Assembly: GCF_020439865.1 (NCBI RefSeq)
Contig: NZ_JAGRPF010000095.1
Span: 26,921 to 90,920, forward strand
DNA from: Prosthecobacter sp.
GTDB taxonomy: Bacteria; Verrucomicrobiota; Verrucomicrobiia; Verrucomicrobiales; Verrucomicrobiaceae
Direction: 5' to 3'
Length of the DNA: 64,000 nt
Shown piece by piece: positions 1 through 15,000 of the stretch (positions within the stretch are counted from its first letter, which is position 1; each line of letters begins with the position of its first letter). Under the pieces are notes generated by a model that saw only the letters and a program-made list of their open reading frames with translations, made no database searches and was not told the DNA's origin. The position numbers and the translations under genes were made by a program.

Positions 1-3000
1 CGGTCCTTAAAATTACCGCGATGGACATCGATCCTGCATCAGGGCTGATTTTCGCGATTCATCGTCGTGAGGACGCGAGCAAGTCAAACACCCTGCTAGA
101 TGTTCTCTTCCAGATCGACCCGGACACAGGCATGCATGTGGAAGATGCATTCGGCGCAGGTGTGGATTACGTCGTTGTGGGAACCAATGCGCTTTCCACG
201 GCGCTCTACGACATCGATGACATCAGCTTCCTGCCTCGAACGGGCGAGTTGTTTGCCGTGGCCAATGATTCTGTCACCGGTTTTGGAGATATGGATCATC
301 TGGTCAAAATTGATCCTCTGACTGGGGCGGTGACTGATATTGGTCGCATCGTGATCGCCGGCACCACGACCGGCATCGATGATGTGGGTGGTCTAAATTT
401 TGATGCGGCCGAAGTTCTGCGTGCGACGACCGGCAGCGGCGGGACCGCAGTCACCAACAACATCCTCTGGCAGATTGATCCGACCACGGGAGCAGCAACG
501 CGCCAGGTCTCCTTGACCGCAACCTTTGCCGCCTACACCGACTATCAGGCGCTCGCCTGCGCTGCGACTCCCGGTGTGATTCCTCAGACTCCGAGCCAGG
601 TGGTCCAAACCGCTCTGAGCGGCAGTATTGGTGACACGGTTTTCGCAGACAAGAATGCCAACGGCGTCAGGGACGCCGGAGAACCCGGTCTTTCTGGAGT
701 GAAGGTTACGGTCTCCAACGGCACACTCACTAAAACTGCGGTAAGCGACGGTCTCGGTCGTTATCGTGTGTTCGGCTTGACGGCCAACGGAGGCGCTCCG
801 TGGACCGTGAGCGTTAATCTGGCTACACTTCCTGCCGACTGGGTGGCCACAACTCCGCCTGAATTGCAGCGCACCCTCCCTGCGAACGGCGCGCAGATCG
901 ATGACGCAGACTTCGGCTTCATCCCGCCCGATCCCAATGGCGGTTCGATTCGCGGTGTGACATGGCTGGATTTTAATCAAGACGCCGTCGTTGACGTTAC
1001 GGAACCGTTCCTCGGCAGTATCACCGTTCGCTTGTATCGTGACCTTAACAACAACGGCACCATCGAGTCCTCTGACCTGCTGATGCGGCAGGCATTGAGT
1101 GATGTGAACGGGGCCTACGCCTTCAGCGGGCTTGGCGCCGCCAAGTATCTGGTGGACGTTGTTGAAAGCACCCTGCCGACAGGCGTGCTGCTGGTGTCCG
1201 GTCCGTCGACTTTGTCTCTGACCACCGGATTGAACCGGATCACGCTCGCTGCGGCACAGAACATCACCAATGCGAATTTCGGTCACAATCACTCTGGCTC
1301 CATCGGCGACAGAGTGTTCTACGATACCAATTTTGATGGCGTGCAGGACCTGGACGGTGCGGACAATATTCTGGGCAATGCCGATGACGAGCCCGGTATC
1401 GCATCCATCGGTGTCTCACTCTACTCGGACGACAATGCCAATGGCAAGGTGGATGCGACGGAACGCATCCTCCGATCAACCACCACGGACTCCAGTGGCT
1501 ACTACCTGCTGGATCATCTGCCCGCGGGCCGGTATGTGGTCCGTGTCGAAGAACAGCATGTTCCGGCGCCCTCCACCAGTCCTAACGCGGGCCGTTTCGA
1601 CACCATGCTTCCCACCACCGGGGAAGAGATCGCAGTCGATCTTCCGGCAGCGGGCAGCGTACTCACAGTGGATTTTGGCTTTGGTGAACTCGCGTTGATC
1701 GAGGGCAGTGTGTTCCATGACGTGAACTCAGATGGTCTGCGCAGCATCGGGGAGCCGGGGCTTCCGAATGTAGCGGTCACAGTGGCGGGGACGGCATTGT
1801 CTGGCGGCGCGGTCTCCAGAACAGTGAACAGCACTGGAGACGGCAGTTATGAAATCTTGGTGGTGCCCGGCAGTTACACTGTATCCTACCTGACAACTGA
1901 TCCGGACATCCCTTCGACACTGACCCGTCTGACCACTCCAACGTCTTATCATATGAACCTCGTTGGTGGTAATGAGATCGAGGACGTGAACTTTGGCCGT
2001 GACCACGCGGGTGTTGCCGCTGGAACTGTTTACGCAGATGCGAACGCCAGCGGCTCACGTCAAAGTGGTGAGAGCGGACTCACCGATGTGCTGGTTGAAC
2101 TTTACGACTCCACGGGAACCTCGCTGCTGGCAGAGTATGTCACGGGCGTTGATGGAGTTTATCGCTTCGAGGGTCTGGCCAATGCCGTGCACCTCATCAA
2201 GGTCCGCTCCGACAGCCTGCCCATGGGCTACTCGACCACCCCTACGGCCGACCCCGTGGCTCCGCTGGACGGGAATGCGACAGTCACCATCACCAATGGA
2301 GGAACGGTCAGCGGTCTCGATTTTGGTTACAGCATTCCTGCCACGGTTTTTGCCCTGAGCGGGCGTGTGTGGAATGACGGCGGACAGGGTGGTGGTGTTG
2401 CGGGTGACGGTGTCATCAATGGCACGGAACCCGGAATTTCGGGCGTCATGGTTCAGGCTTTGGTGGATTCCAACAACGATGGCACCACGGATGACACGCT
2501 CACCTTGACGACTGATGCCAGCGGCAATTTCAGTTTCACGGGAATCGCAACGGGATCCAAGGTGACTCTGGTGGCACACGGTGGTTCTCTCATCACCCAA
2601 GGCTACACACAGACGGGCGATCCTGATGCCACCAAAGATCAGCAGACGGTCATCACTTCTCTTACTGCCGACGTGAACGGCAGGAATTTCGGTTACAGGC
2701 AGCAGTTCAGCAGCGTGGCAGGACGTGTTGTCGTCGGCAACGGTGACGGTGTTGCTCAGGCTGGTGAAACCGGTCTTTCGGGAGTCACGGTGACGCTGAC
2801 CTATGCCGGCAACGATACCATCCCGGGCACCGCGGACGACCAGACTTACACCACCACGACGAACGCCACGGGTGCCTACAGCTTTGCCAACCTCCTTCCC
2901 GGAGACTACTTCGTCACACATACTTCGGCCGCGACCTACTATCCTTGGAACGACGTTGACGGAGTAGTTCCGGACAACATCAGCGTCGCTCTGGAAACGA

Positions 3001-6000
3001 ATCAGAACCTCACTGGACAGGACTTCGAAGTGGCCCGTCTGCAATTGGGAAATCTTGTTTGGAATGATGCGAACAACAGCGGCACCCATGATGCGGGTGA
3101 AGCCGGAGTGTCGGGAGTGCTGGTGGAGTTGTTATCAGCGGGGGCTGACAACGCCGTGGGTGGATCGGGTGCGGATGCAGACACCTTGGTTGGCACGGCC
3201 AACACCGATTCTTCCGGTCTCTACAACTTCACCGGCATGGCTCCGGGACAATACTTCGTGCGCGTCACGCCTCCTGTGTCGCTGCCCTTCACATCAGGCA
3301 CTCCGGTGACCGAGGATGATCAAGTCGACAACGACAACAACGGCAGCCAGCCCGACGGAGCAGGCAGGTATTTGATCAGCCCCGTGTTCTCCCTGGTGGT
3401 TGGCACGGAGTCGGTGACCAACGGAGACGTGGATCCGAATTCGGAGATGACGATCGACTTTGGACTCTCGAAGTGCTCGACCTTCATGCTTTCACCGTCG
3501 CCGTTGCCGAGCGGTACCGCCGGCACCGCGTATAACGTCGCTCTGTCTGTGTCAGGTGGCGCCGGTCCATATGTTTACTCGGTGGTGGGCAGCATGCCGG
3601 ACGGTATGTCCTTGAGTTCTGACGGTGTGATCAGCGGTATCCCCACTGCGGCCGGTGGCGCCAGTGTGATTTTCTCTGTGACGGATGCGAATGGATGCGA
3701 AAGCACCTTTAACCGCACGCTGCTTGTGGCTCCTGCCTCCGGAAGCTGCCCTGACAATCTCGGACGCACCACGGGTCTCAACTATCTGGTGACTCGCATC
3801 GGTCGCGACGTTTTTGGCGGTGAGACACAGAGCGAAGGCAATTGTGTTTACAACATGTCTCCGGACGGACGCTGGATCACGGGAATTCGATTTGGTCTCA
3901 AGACACGCGGCTTTGTCATGAACACGCTCTCACTCAAGACCGTGGACGTCCCGCTGGTGAATTCCTCTCATCCATATGCGATGGGCGGCGACGTGAATGA
4001 CAGCGGCAACGTCGTGGGTTACGAGAAGTGGACTCAGGGATCGAAGTTTAATGTCATTCCCTGGTTCTACAATCAGGCGACAGGTGTGGTCACTCGCCTG
4101 ATCACACCGTATGACAACAACCCTAGTGTTTATGCGCTGCCTTGCGCTTTGACTGCCGACAGCGCCTATGCTTTTGGAACAGTGGACCCGGACGGTCCCT
4201 CTGGTCCTTTGGTGACACAAGGTGGCTGGTGGAACGTCAACTCACGCGTTTGGACAGCGATCTCCGGCGTTCGCGAGGTGCTCGACGCTTCTGCAGACGG
4301 TACGAAACTGCTGGTCGTGGACAGCAGCGGCGTGGGCAAGGTGATCAGCGGCAGCCCTGCCGGTGGCTGGGGCACAACGGTGGTCTCTTTCGCGGGTGGT
4401 TCGCTGCGTGGCGGCCGCATCAGCCCCAACGGACGCTACGTCGGTTCGAGCCAGCGCATTGCAGGTGTGCCGGTGCCCTTCGTGTATGACACGCAGAGCA
4501 GTGCTCGCACTAATCTGCCACGCGTGCTGCCACAGGATGGGCTGGGTGGTGTTGTTGGCGCGATCAGCGACACGGGTCGTGTGCTGGGATCGATTTACAG
4601 CAAGAGTTCATCCGGCAGCTTTGCGGTTCTCTGGGACTCTCCAACCACGGCTTACACACGCATTTCGGATCTGCTCATTTCCGACGGCCACACCGCCCAG
4701 GACAGCGCTTTTGCTTCGTGGAATGTATACAATGGCGGCGACGGCATCTCTGCGGACGGCAATACACTAGGAGTGTACGGGAACAATCCATCGGCCATCG
4801 AAGATTCGATCGTGTTCCAGCGAGTTCCAGCCGCAGAGTCCCGCCTCTGTCTCGGCAATGCGGTTTGGGAGGACACTGATCGTGATGGTGTCAAAGATTT
4901 GGGAGAGCCCGGTGTGGCTGGGGCTGTGGTTCGCTTGTTCCATCCAGGTGCGGACGGCGTGCGTGGCGGCACCGGAGTGAATGCGGACTATGAGGTGGCC
5001 CCGGCCATTACCACCACGAGCAGTGGTGCCTATGTCTTCAGCGATGTCGCACCAGGTGTCTATTACGTGCAGGTCACGCCCACGGCATCTCTGCCGTCGA
5101 CCTCCGGCGTGGTGGTTCCTTTCGACAATGGCATCAACAACGACAACAACGGTCTTCAACCCGGGGGGCCTGGCACGCCGCTCTACAGCCCGTTGATCAC
5201 CCTGGCTCCCGGAACGGAGCCGATGAACGATGGCGACACCAATCCGAACACCGAACTATCGGTCGATTTCGGTCTCAACGACGGTGTGGATGTCGGCGAC
5301 CTTGTGTTTGCCGATCTCAATAACAACGGCGTTTTCGATGCAGCAACTGAGAGCGGCATCCCGAACATCACCGTGCAACTGCTTGATGGTGGAACCAATG
5401 CGGTGATTCTCACGGCTGTTACTGGTGCTGACGGACGTTACCAGTTTGGTGCATGCGCACCAGGAACCTATCGAGTGCGCGTGCCAACGCCTTCAGCAAC
5501 TTATTCACTGGCTTCTGCCGCGGTAAATCTGGACAACGGCGTGGATAATGACAGCAACGGTGTCCAGACCGGTGGTTCCGGGGGCGCGGCACTTAGTCCC
5601 CTGATCACTCTGGCGCCTGGCACCGAGCCGGGGTCAAGCGGGGGCACCAGCTTCGAGAACACCATCGACTTCGGTTTCCGAGCCTGCCCGGCCATTGTGG
5701 TGTCATCCACGACGCTCGCTCCGGGTATTGTTGGCACGGCTTACAGCCAGGTGATGTCGGCCAGCAACGGTGCGGCTCCATACACATGGAGCATTGTGTC
5801 GGGTTCTCTTCCGGATGGTTTGACCCTGGGAAGCGATGGCACCATCAGTGGCACACCGACCGGGGAGACAAACGGGGTTGGTGGTTCGACCGTCACCATG
5901 CGTGTCATGGACGCCAACACTTGCTACAAGGATCAGGAGGTGAACATCAAGGTTTGTCCCGTCATCACGCTGAATCCCGCCACGCTTCCTGCTCCGCTTA

Positions 6001-9000
6001 TCGGGGTTCCGTATTCACAAAACCTCACGATCAGCGGAACTTCGGCTTCACCGGCAGTTTTCAGCGTCACAGGGCTGCCTTCCTGGCTCTTCCTCGATCC
6101 GAACACCGGGGTCTTGTCAGGAACTCCGATCAACTCGACGTCGGTTACCTTCACCGTCACGGCCACCGATGCGAACCTTTGCTCGGGCTCACGTTCTTAC
6201 ACCCTGCCGCCCGTCTGCCCGACAATCACCATTGATCCTGCAGTGCCGCCTGCAGCCAAGGTGGGAGTTGCCTACAGCCAGACGTTGACCGCCTCTCCGT
6301 CTTCCGGTCTGACGGGACAGTATTACTCGGGTTCGAACTTCAACACTCTCGTGCTGACCCGCCAGGATGCGCAGATCGGTTTTAACTGGGGCACAGGTTC
6401 ACCGGATGCCTCGATTCCAGCCAACCAGTTCTCCGTGCGCTGGAGCGGCTTCATTCGTCCGACCACCACAGGGACGTACACATTCCAAACGACTTCAGAT
6501 GACGGTGTCCGCCTCTGGGTGAACAACACGCTGATCATCGACCACTGGCAGGATCAGTCGGCCACATCCTTCACAGCGACGATCACTCTGCCAGCCGGAG
6601 CGGTGGTGCCTGTTCGCATGGAGTATTATGAAAATGCAGGGGATGCAGTCGCCGGTCTGGAGTGGTCGGGTCCCACTCACAGCATGCAGCCTGTGACAGG
6701 ATGGCTGGGTTATGTTTGGAGTGTCGCCAGCGGTTCGCTGCCTGCAGGTCTTGCGCTTGATGCCGATACGGGTGTCATTCAAGGCACGCCCACAGTCGCG
6801 AATGGTGTGGGCGTCAACGTGACGATCCGTGCCACGGATCCTAATGGCTGCTCCGGAACACGTGTGATGCCGATTCAAGTCTGCCCGGTCATCAACCTCA
6901 CGCCGTCCGCACTTCCTCCGGCCACGGTGGGTCTGCAATACAGCCAGACCTTGGGCGCCACGGGCGGCGCGGCTCCCTACCAGTTCAGCGTCGCCAGCGG
7001 CACGCTGCCGGCCTGGTGCACCCTGAACAGCACGACGGGCGAACTTTCCGGAACGCCTCCCGACAACTCGCTGGTCACCTTCACTGCTCGAGTCACTGAT
7101 TCGAATGGTTGCACCGGAACGCAGGCTTACACGCTGGATCCTCGCTGCCCGACTCTCGATCTGACGCCTGCCACTCTTGCCAAAGCAACGGTGGGCACGT
7201 CTTATTCGCAGACACTGGCGGCAACGGGTGGCACCGCGCCCTACACGTATGCTTTGAGCAGCGGCACATTGCCAGACGGGCTGGCACTTTCGAACGATGG
7301 TGTCATTTCGGGAACACCCACGACTCAGAACGCCCAAGGAACCAGCATCACCGTGCGTATCGCGGATGCCGAGGGCTGTCTTGGTTTTGCCACCCGCCAG
7401 ATGCAGGTCTGTCCGGTCATCACTTTGGCGCCCGCCACATTGCCCGCTCCGGTGATTGGCCGTGCTTACTCGACGACGATCTCCGCCAGCGGCAGCAATG
7501 CCACGCCGATGACATGGAGCGGTGCCAGCCTGCCTGCATGGCTCAGCATCGACAGCGCCACCGGCGCACTCAGTGGAACGGCCACCTCGACCGCACCGGT
7601 CACTTTTACTCTCACAGGTGCGGATGCGAATGGATGCGAAGGCTCGCGCGAATACACCCTCACCCCTGTTTGTCCGACGATCACGCTCGGCGGCCCCCCC
7701 CCGCCGAACGGCTACCTGATCACCAGTTATTCTCACAGCATCACCGCGGACGGCGGCACCGGCCCGTACTCGTTCACGCTTGTCAGTGGCTCGATGCCGC
7801 CCGGACTCACGATGACATCAGACGGTGCGGTGAGCGGAACACCAACCACGCTGGGCAGCTACACCGTCACAGTGCGCGCCACGGATGCCTACAACTGTCA
7901 GAGCGCCGTGACCTCTGTCACCTTCCTGATCAAAGGCATGGCCATCGGCAATCAGGTGTGGATCGACATGAACGACGATGGACTGCGTGGCTCGAAGGAA
8001 AGCGGCGTGCCGAACCTTCGCATGCAGTTGTGGTCGCCCGGCATCAACGGCGTGATGGACAATGGCGGCGGCGATGACGTGATGATCGGTTCCGCCATCA
8101 CCACCGACGCCAACGGCCTGTATCTCTTCAACAATCTTCCGCCCGGTGTCTATTACGTTCGTATTCCGACACCGCCGACCTTCTACCCGAAAGTAAGCAC
8201 GAACCAGGTGGCGCTCGACAACGGCGTGAACAACGACAACAACGGGCTTCAGGTCGCGTCCGGTGATCCGGTGGTTACACCGTTGATCACCTTGTCTCCT
8301 GGCACCGAGCCCGGAAGCGGAGTCGATGGAGATGACACGGATGCTGACAGCAGCATCGACATCGGCTTCTCGAATTTCAATCCGTGCCAGATTACCAACC
8401 TCATCGACAACCCGAGCTTTGAGTTCCAAGGTTTGCCGAACACCACAGGCACTCCTACAACCGTGTTCGGTTACGATGGTTCGGGAACCTCCTTCGGTTC
8501 AAACATCAACGCCTTCCAGTGGCTTGGAGGAACGAACGGCAACAGCGGTCTCGGTGAGCCGGTGCAGCGCGTGCAGGTCATCTCCGGCAACAATGGTTCT
8601 CGTGTCTCCTGGATGGAAAGCATGAAGAGCCGTCACGGCAAACGCATGATGCTGATGCAGGGCACGAACTCATGCGTCAGTCTGCGTCCTGCGGGGGGCG
8701 GCGGTTGGAGCACGGTGCTGCAGCCAGGCAAGGAGTATGAACTGAGTGTCTGGGCTTCGAGCGCATCGGCGGGCGCGGCTTCCATCTTGTGGGATCTGGG
8801 TGCAAACGCCCAAATCTTCCAAATCATCGCCGGGGCCACTCCGGGCATCTATCAATACTATACGGTGCCTCAGGGTGAAATGAGTGCCACCGGTCCGGGA
8901 GAGCAGCAGTGCTGCGGCTACAGCGGGGGAACGGTGTCCTATCCGGCGTTTGGAGCGTCTGACTACAACGGCTGGACGGAATCTTCTGCCAATTCCCTGC

Positions 9001-12000
9001 AACCTGTCTGGCGTCAGTTTACTTATCGTTTCCGCATTGCGAATGCCGCTACGCAGTCGCAGATCGATACGGCCTCCATCGTGCTTTCCGGCGGCAGCAG
9101 CACCAATCCGGTGGCCGCCGACCTCGTGTATCTCTGCCAGGTCAGCCCCTCCGCCACGCTGACCATCGGCAACCTCGTCTGGAACGATGCCAACAAGAAC
9201 GGCGTGCGTGACACCGGCGCGTTCAGTGAGATCGGTATTGGTAGTGTTGCTGTTGATCTTTTCAGCAGCACAAATGACGTTGCGGGGGATGCCGACGATC
9301 TCCTGATCCGTTCCACCACCACGAGTCCCACAGGAGCGTACAGCTTCACCGGACTTGCCGACGGCAAATACGTTGTTCGTATCACGCCGCCTGCGAGTAT
9401 TCCCGCCACTGGTGGCAATGTGGTCACGCTCGACAATGGCATCAACAACGACAACAACGGTTCGCAGCCCGGTGGTCCGGGCACCTACATCTACAGCCCG
9501 GTCATCACGCTCGCGATTGGTTCCGAGGCGATCAACGACGGCGATACGAATCCTGATACCGAGTTGACCATTGACTTCGGTCTCTTCACCGGCATTCAGC
9601 TGGGCAATCAACTCTTCATCGACGCCAACAACGATGGCGTCTTCAGCAGCGGCACGGAGAGCGGCGCTGGTTCGGGCATCGCGGTGGAGTTGCTCGACGG
9701 TTCGGCGGACACGGTCATCGCCAGCACAACGACGAACAGCTCCGGTGTGTATGGATTCACCGTTTACCAACCCGGTGCGTATCGTGTGCGCATTCCGACA
9801 GCTCCCGCGGCCTATCCGCTGGCTTCTGGTGTGGCCGACGGTTCGGACAATGGTGAGGACAATGACAGCAACGCACTTCAGCCAGGGGGCATCGGCACTG
9901 CGACAATCAGTCCTGTGATCACACTGACAGCGGCGGGTGAGCCCGGCAGCACGGGCAACTCCAACATCGAGAACACCATCGACTTCGGCTTCCGCGGCTG
10001 TCCCGCCATTACCATCAGCCCTGGCACCGTGGCCGTGGCCACACAGTATGCGGCCTACAATCCGCTCACGCTTACCTCCAGCGGTGGAGCAGGTGGCTAT
10101 GCCTACACGATCAGCAACGGCAGTCTGCCGAGCGGCATGACATTGACCAACGGCGGCATCATCAGCGGCACACCAGGTGCAGCCGCGGCTCCTGGGAACT
10201 ACACCTTTACCGTTCGCAGCACCGACAGCCAGGGATGTGCTGGCACACAGGTTTACACGATGACGCTCATGAACGCGATCGTGACCGTCACACCGGCCAC
10301 GCTTCCTGCGGCCACGCAGTATGCGGCCTACACGCAGAATCTGCAGGCTTCAGGCGGCACCTCGCCTTACACCTGGAGCTTCGGCCCTTCGGCCTTGAGT
10401 GGCGCCGCCGCGTGGTGGCCCGGTGAGAACGGCGCCGCCGAACTGGTGGCCGGAAACAATGGAGCGCTGATGAATGGTGTGGCATTCACCACCGGACTGG
10501 TCGGTCGTGCGTTTAGCTTTGATGGCAGCGACGATTACATGCAGGTGGCGGATCAGTCGGTCATGCGTCCTTCTCAGATTACGCTCGAAGCCTGGGTGCG
10601 TCAGGGCGCCGCATCACCTTCCGGTGATCGCGTCTTGATCGCCAAGACTTCAAACATCGGTTCGCCTGCCAACGGTTACGGTCTGACGCAGATCAGTGGA
10701 GGAAACACCGTGCGCTTCTGGATCAATGGCACCACCTCCGTTGCCTCCACTTCGGAGTTCGTGGATGCGGCGCTCACGACGAACGCATGGAATCATGTGG
10801 TGGCCACCTACGATCTCACGATGTTGCGCATCTACGTGAACGGCGTCCAGATTTCCTCGAAGCCGTTCACCACTGCCATCAATCATGCTTCTCAGCCGCT
10901 GGTAATCGGAGGAAGCGCAACCGCAGGCACGGCGTGGACGGGAGCACTGGATGAGCCGGTCATATACAACCGAGCACTCACGGTTGGAGAGGCGCTGGCC
11001 CGTTACAACATCACCAACAGCGGCAACAACGGCATGCCTGCGGGGCTGACGCTGGATGCCACGACCGGCGTGCTAAGCGGAACTCCGACGGCGGTTCCTT
11101 CGAACTATCCTTTCACCGTTCGTGCGAGCGATCTTTACAGTGGCGTCGGCGTGCGCAGCTACACACTCACCGTTTCGTGTCCTGCGATCGACATCACACC
11201 GAAGACGCTTTCGGATGCCACCCAGTATGCCGCTTACACCAATGTCACCCTGAGTGCGGCAGGCGGTACCGCTCCCTATCAGTGGGACATCAGCAGCGGA
11301 GCGCTTCCCACCGGCATGAGTTTGAGCAGTGCAGGGGTGATCAGCGGCACTCCGGGTTCTGCCCCAGGATCGTATGCGTTCACGGCGCGTGCGCGTGACG
11401 CGAACAACTGTGTGAGCACTCAGGCTCTGAGTGTTCGTGTCGTCTGCCCGCCGATCACTCTCACACCGGCCACGCTGGCGGATGCGCAGCAGTTTGCATC
11501 GTACTCTGCCGTGCTGCTGGACGGCACGGGTGGCAGCGCGCCTTACACCTTCAGCATTCAGAGCGGTGCGCTGCCTGCCGGCATGAGCCTGACCAACGCC
11601 GGCCTCATCAGCGGCACGCCAACCGCCACACCGGGTGATTATACAGTGGTGATCCGCGGCACGGACAGCGTCGCCTGTTCGGGGACCCGCAGCTACACCG
11701 TGCGTGTGACCTGCCCGGTGATCGCGATCAGTCCTTCAACGTTGTCGAATGGTCGTCAATATCAGGCCTACAGCCAGACACTGAGCGCGAGCGGTGGCAA
11801 TCCTGCCTATACGTGGGCGCTCGAGAGCGGGGCTTTGCCTGCGGGCCTGACGCTTAGCACCACTGGCATCATTAGCGGCACGCCGACAGCGGCTCCCGGA
11901 GCCTATTCGTTCCGCGTGAAGGCCACGGACTCGTTTGGTTGCACCGGATCCCGGGACTGCACGATCATCTTCGACTGTCCGCTTATCACTGTCACGCCGA

Positions 12001-15000
12001 CGGTCCTGCCACAGGCCACGACGACGGAAGCCTACAGTCAGCAACTGACTGCCAGCGGTGGAACCACACCCTACACGTGGTCACTTGCATCAGGATCGCT
12101 GCCTTCTGGCATCACGCTTTCTTCGGCGGGTGTGATCAGCGGCACCACCACAGCGGTTGGTTCCTTCAACTTCACGGCACAGGTCAGCGACCTGAACGGA
12201 TGTGTGAAGCAGCAGACGCTGGCTCTTGGTGTGAACTGCGCGGCAATCACGATCACGCCTGCCTCCTTGCCTGCCGCAACGGTTGGCAGCGCCTACTCGC
12301 AGCAGCTTGCCACCACAGGCGGCGTGGGCACGAAGACCTGGTCGCGCACGGCCGGATCTTTCCCCACGGGCATGAGCATTTCGCCCTCCGGTCTGATCAG
12401 CGGCACACCCACCAGCACTGCGGGTAATTACAGCGTCACCATCCAAGCGATGGATCAGAATAACTGTCCTGGAACGATCAACTACATCCTCGCGCTGGAG
12501 TGTCCCACGGTTACGATCACACCGACGACGCCGCCAAATGGCACGGTGGGCGTGGCTTACTCGACCACGCTGTCGGCTTCCGGCGCCACCGGTCCTTACA
12601 CTTGGAGCCTTCCCGGCGGCAGCATTCCTCCAGGGCTTTCAATGAATCCATCCGGTGTCATCAGCGGCACGCCGACAACACCGGGAAGCTACAACTTCAC
12701 CGTGGAAGCCCGCGGCGTGTATGCCTGCGTTGGCAGCGCCACCATCCATCTGACGATCGACTGTCCGACTCTCGCACTCAGTCCTGCCAGCATCGCTTCT
12801 GGTTATCGTGGAGTGGCCTACAGTCAAACCGTCAGCAGCAGCGGCGGTATCGGACCCTACACTTACTCGTTGGTGGCCGGCAGCCTTCCTTCGGGCGTGA
12901 CATTGAACACGACGAGTGGTGTCATCAGCGGCACACCGACGGCCACCGGCAGCTACAGCTTTACATTGCGCAGTCAGGACAGCGCCGGTTGCTCCGGCAC
13001 ACGCGATTACATCCTGGTGATCAACGGTCTCTCGCTCGGCAATCTCGTCTGGGACGATCTCGATCAAAGCGGGACGCGTGATGCAGGTGAGCCGGGCATC
13101 AGCGGTGTCTCGTTGCAGCTCTTCTCCACAACGGACACGGTGATCGGCAATGGTGATGACGTGTCCCAAGGAACAACGAGCACCGATGGAACAGGTGCGT
13201 ATGCTTTCACCGGCCTCGCACCGGGGCGCTATTATGTGCGCATCTCCACGCCGCCAGCCGCGGAGCCGCTGTCCTCCGGGCCGCAGGTCACGGCAGACAA
13301 TGGTGTGGACAATGATAACAACGGCAGCCAGCCGGGCGGGAAGGGGACCACGGTCACCAGCCCGGTCGTGACGCTTGCTGTTGGTCGCGAACCCGGGGAT
13401 GTCGCCGGTGGCGCGGATGCGGACAACAGCATCGACTTCGCCTTCCGTGCTGTGCCTGCCTCAGTGGCCAATCTGCTCGAGTATGATCTGAACGCCGCCA
13501 GCGGTGGTCTGCCTGCGCCTCCGAGCTTCAAGAATCCCTGCATCGTGAACGCGGCCAAGATTCAGATCGAGGACGACATGAACGGCCTGACTGACATCAG
13601 TGAGCCGACAAACAACGGACCGATCCGCACCGGTGCGCTCTCCCGCCGCATGCGCGACTGGGACGCGGCCTACGACACCAGTTACGATGTGGCTCCCACA
13701 ACGCTGTTGAAGCGTCCGGACAGTCTGTGGATCCGCTTCGACATGGATCCGACCTCCAATGGCAACATGGGCAACCTGCTCTTCGATGTGTTCCGCGTCG
13801 GCACCACCGCACCGGTGCAGGGCAAGGCCATCCTGTCTTGGAAAGATGGTGGTGTCATTCGCTCGGCGGTGACGAGCACTTTCAATCTTCCTGCCACGGC
13901 ATCGTGGTATTCTCTCAATCTGACTTGGGACAGCTTCCTCGGTGGTGCGACGGCGCTACCGACTGGAACCGAACTCGCAGGCAAATCCTTCATGATCGAA
14001 GTCTATCTTTGGGGCGGAGACGGTGGGGGTTACATCGACATCGACAATATCTTGCTTCAGGGAGCCGCCACCTGCTCCCCTCCGACTTTGTCCATTGGGG
14101 ATTTTGTTTGGGCCGACAGCAATGGCAACGGCATCAAAAATCCGCGTGAACCCGGATTGCCCAATCTCACAGTGGAACTGCTTAGCCCGGGAGCGGACAA
14201 TCTGACCAATACCGGCGACGACCAGCCTGTTGCCACGACAACGACGGATGCGAACGGCTACTACCTCTTCGCCGGTCTGCCGGCAGGCAAATACTTCGTG
14301 CGTATTCCGACGCCTGACCCGCTTTGGCCGGTTGCCTCTCCCGGGGTGAATTTGGACAATGGTGTGGACAATGACAGCAACGGCGTCCAGCCCGGCGGTT
14401 CGGGAACGGCGGTATCCAGTCCGGTGATCGATCTAGCGCTGAACAAAGAACCTGGGAATCTCGCTAGCGGCGGCAATCAGGAGATGACGGTGGACTTCGG
14501 TTTCAGCGCCGCGCTGAGCCTTGGCAATTTTGTCTTCTCCGATGCCAACAACAATGGGGTGGTCGATTCCGGTGAAACGGGTGTGTCAGGTGCGAAGATG
14601 GAACTGTTCTCTTCCACCGACTCCACGGTGAACAATGGTGATGACGTCAAGGTGGGCGCGACGTTCACCACAGGTGCGGATGGTCTGTACAGCTTTACCG
14701 GACTCAGCGCGGGCAAGTATTATGTGAAGCTCACGCCGCCGATCACGCATCCACGCCGCAGCAGCATCAGCAGCAATGCCGACAACGGCATCGACAACGA
14801 CAGCAACGGCGTGACCCAGTCCTCGTCCGGAGCTCCAATCTATTCGCCGATGATCACGCTCTCAGCGCTCACCGAACCGGGCAATCTGCTTGCTCCGTTC
14901 GGCGGCAACAGCGACAACACGATCGACTTTGGTCTGCGCCCCACCTTCTGCAGCATCGGCAACCTCGTGTATAAGGACGGCAACAACAATGGTGTCTATG

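Noticed and set aside
11177..13020. Regular 264-nt periodicity that could suggest a DNA satellite or CRISPR-like array
   Set aside because: The repeats are conserved at protein level, diverge at DNA level and stay in frame; they are Ig-like domains.
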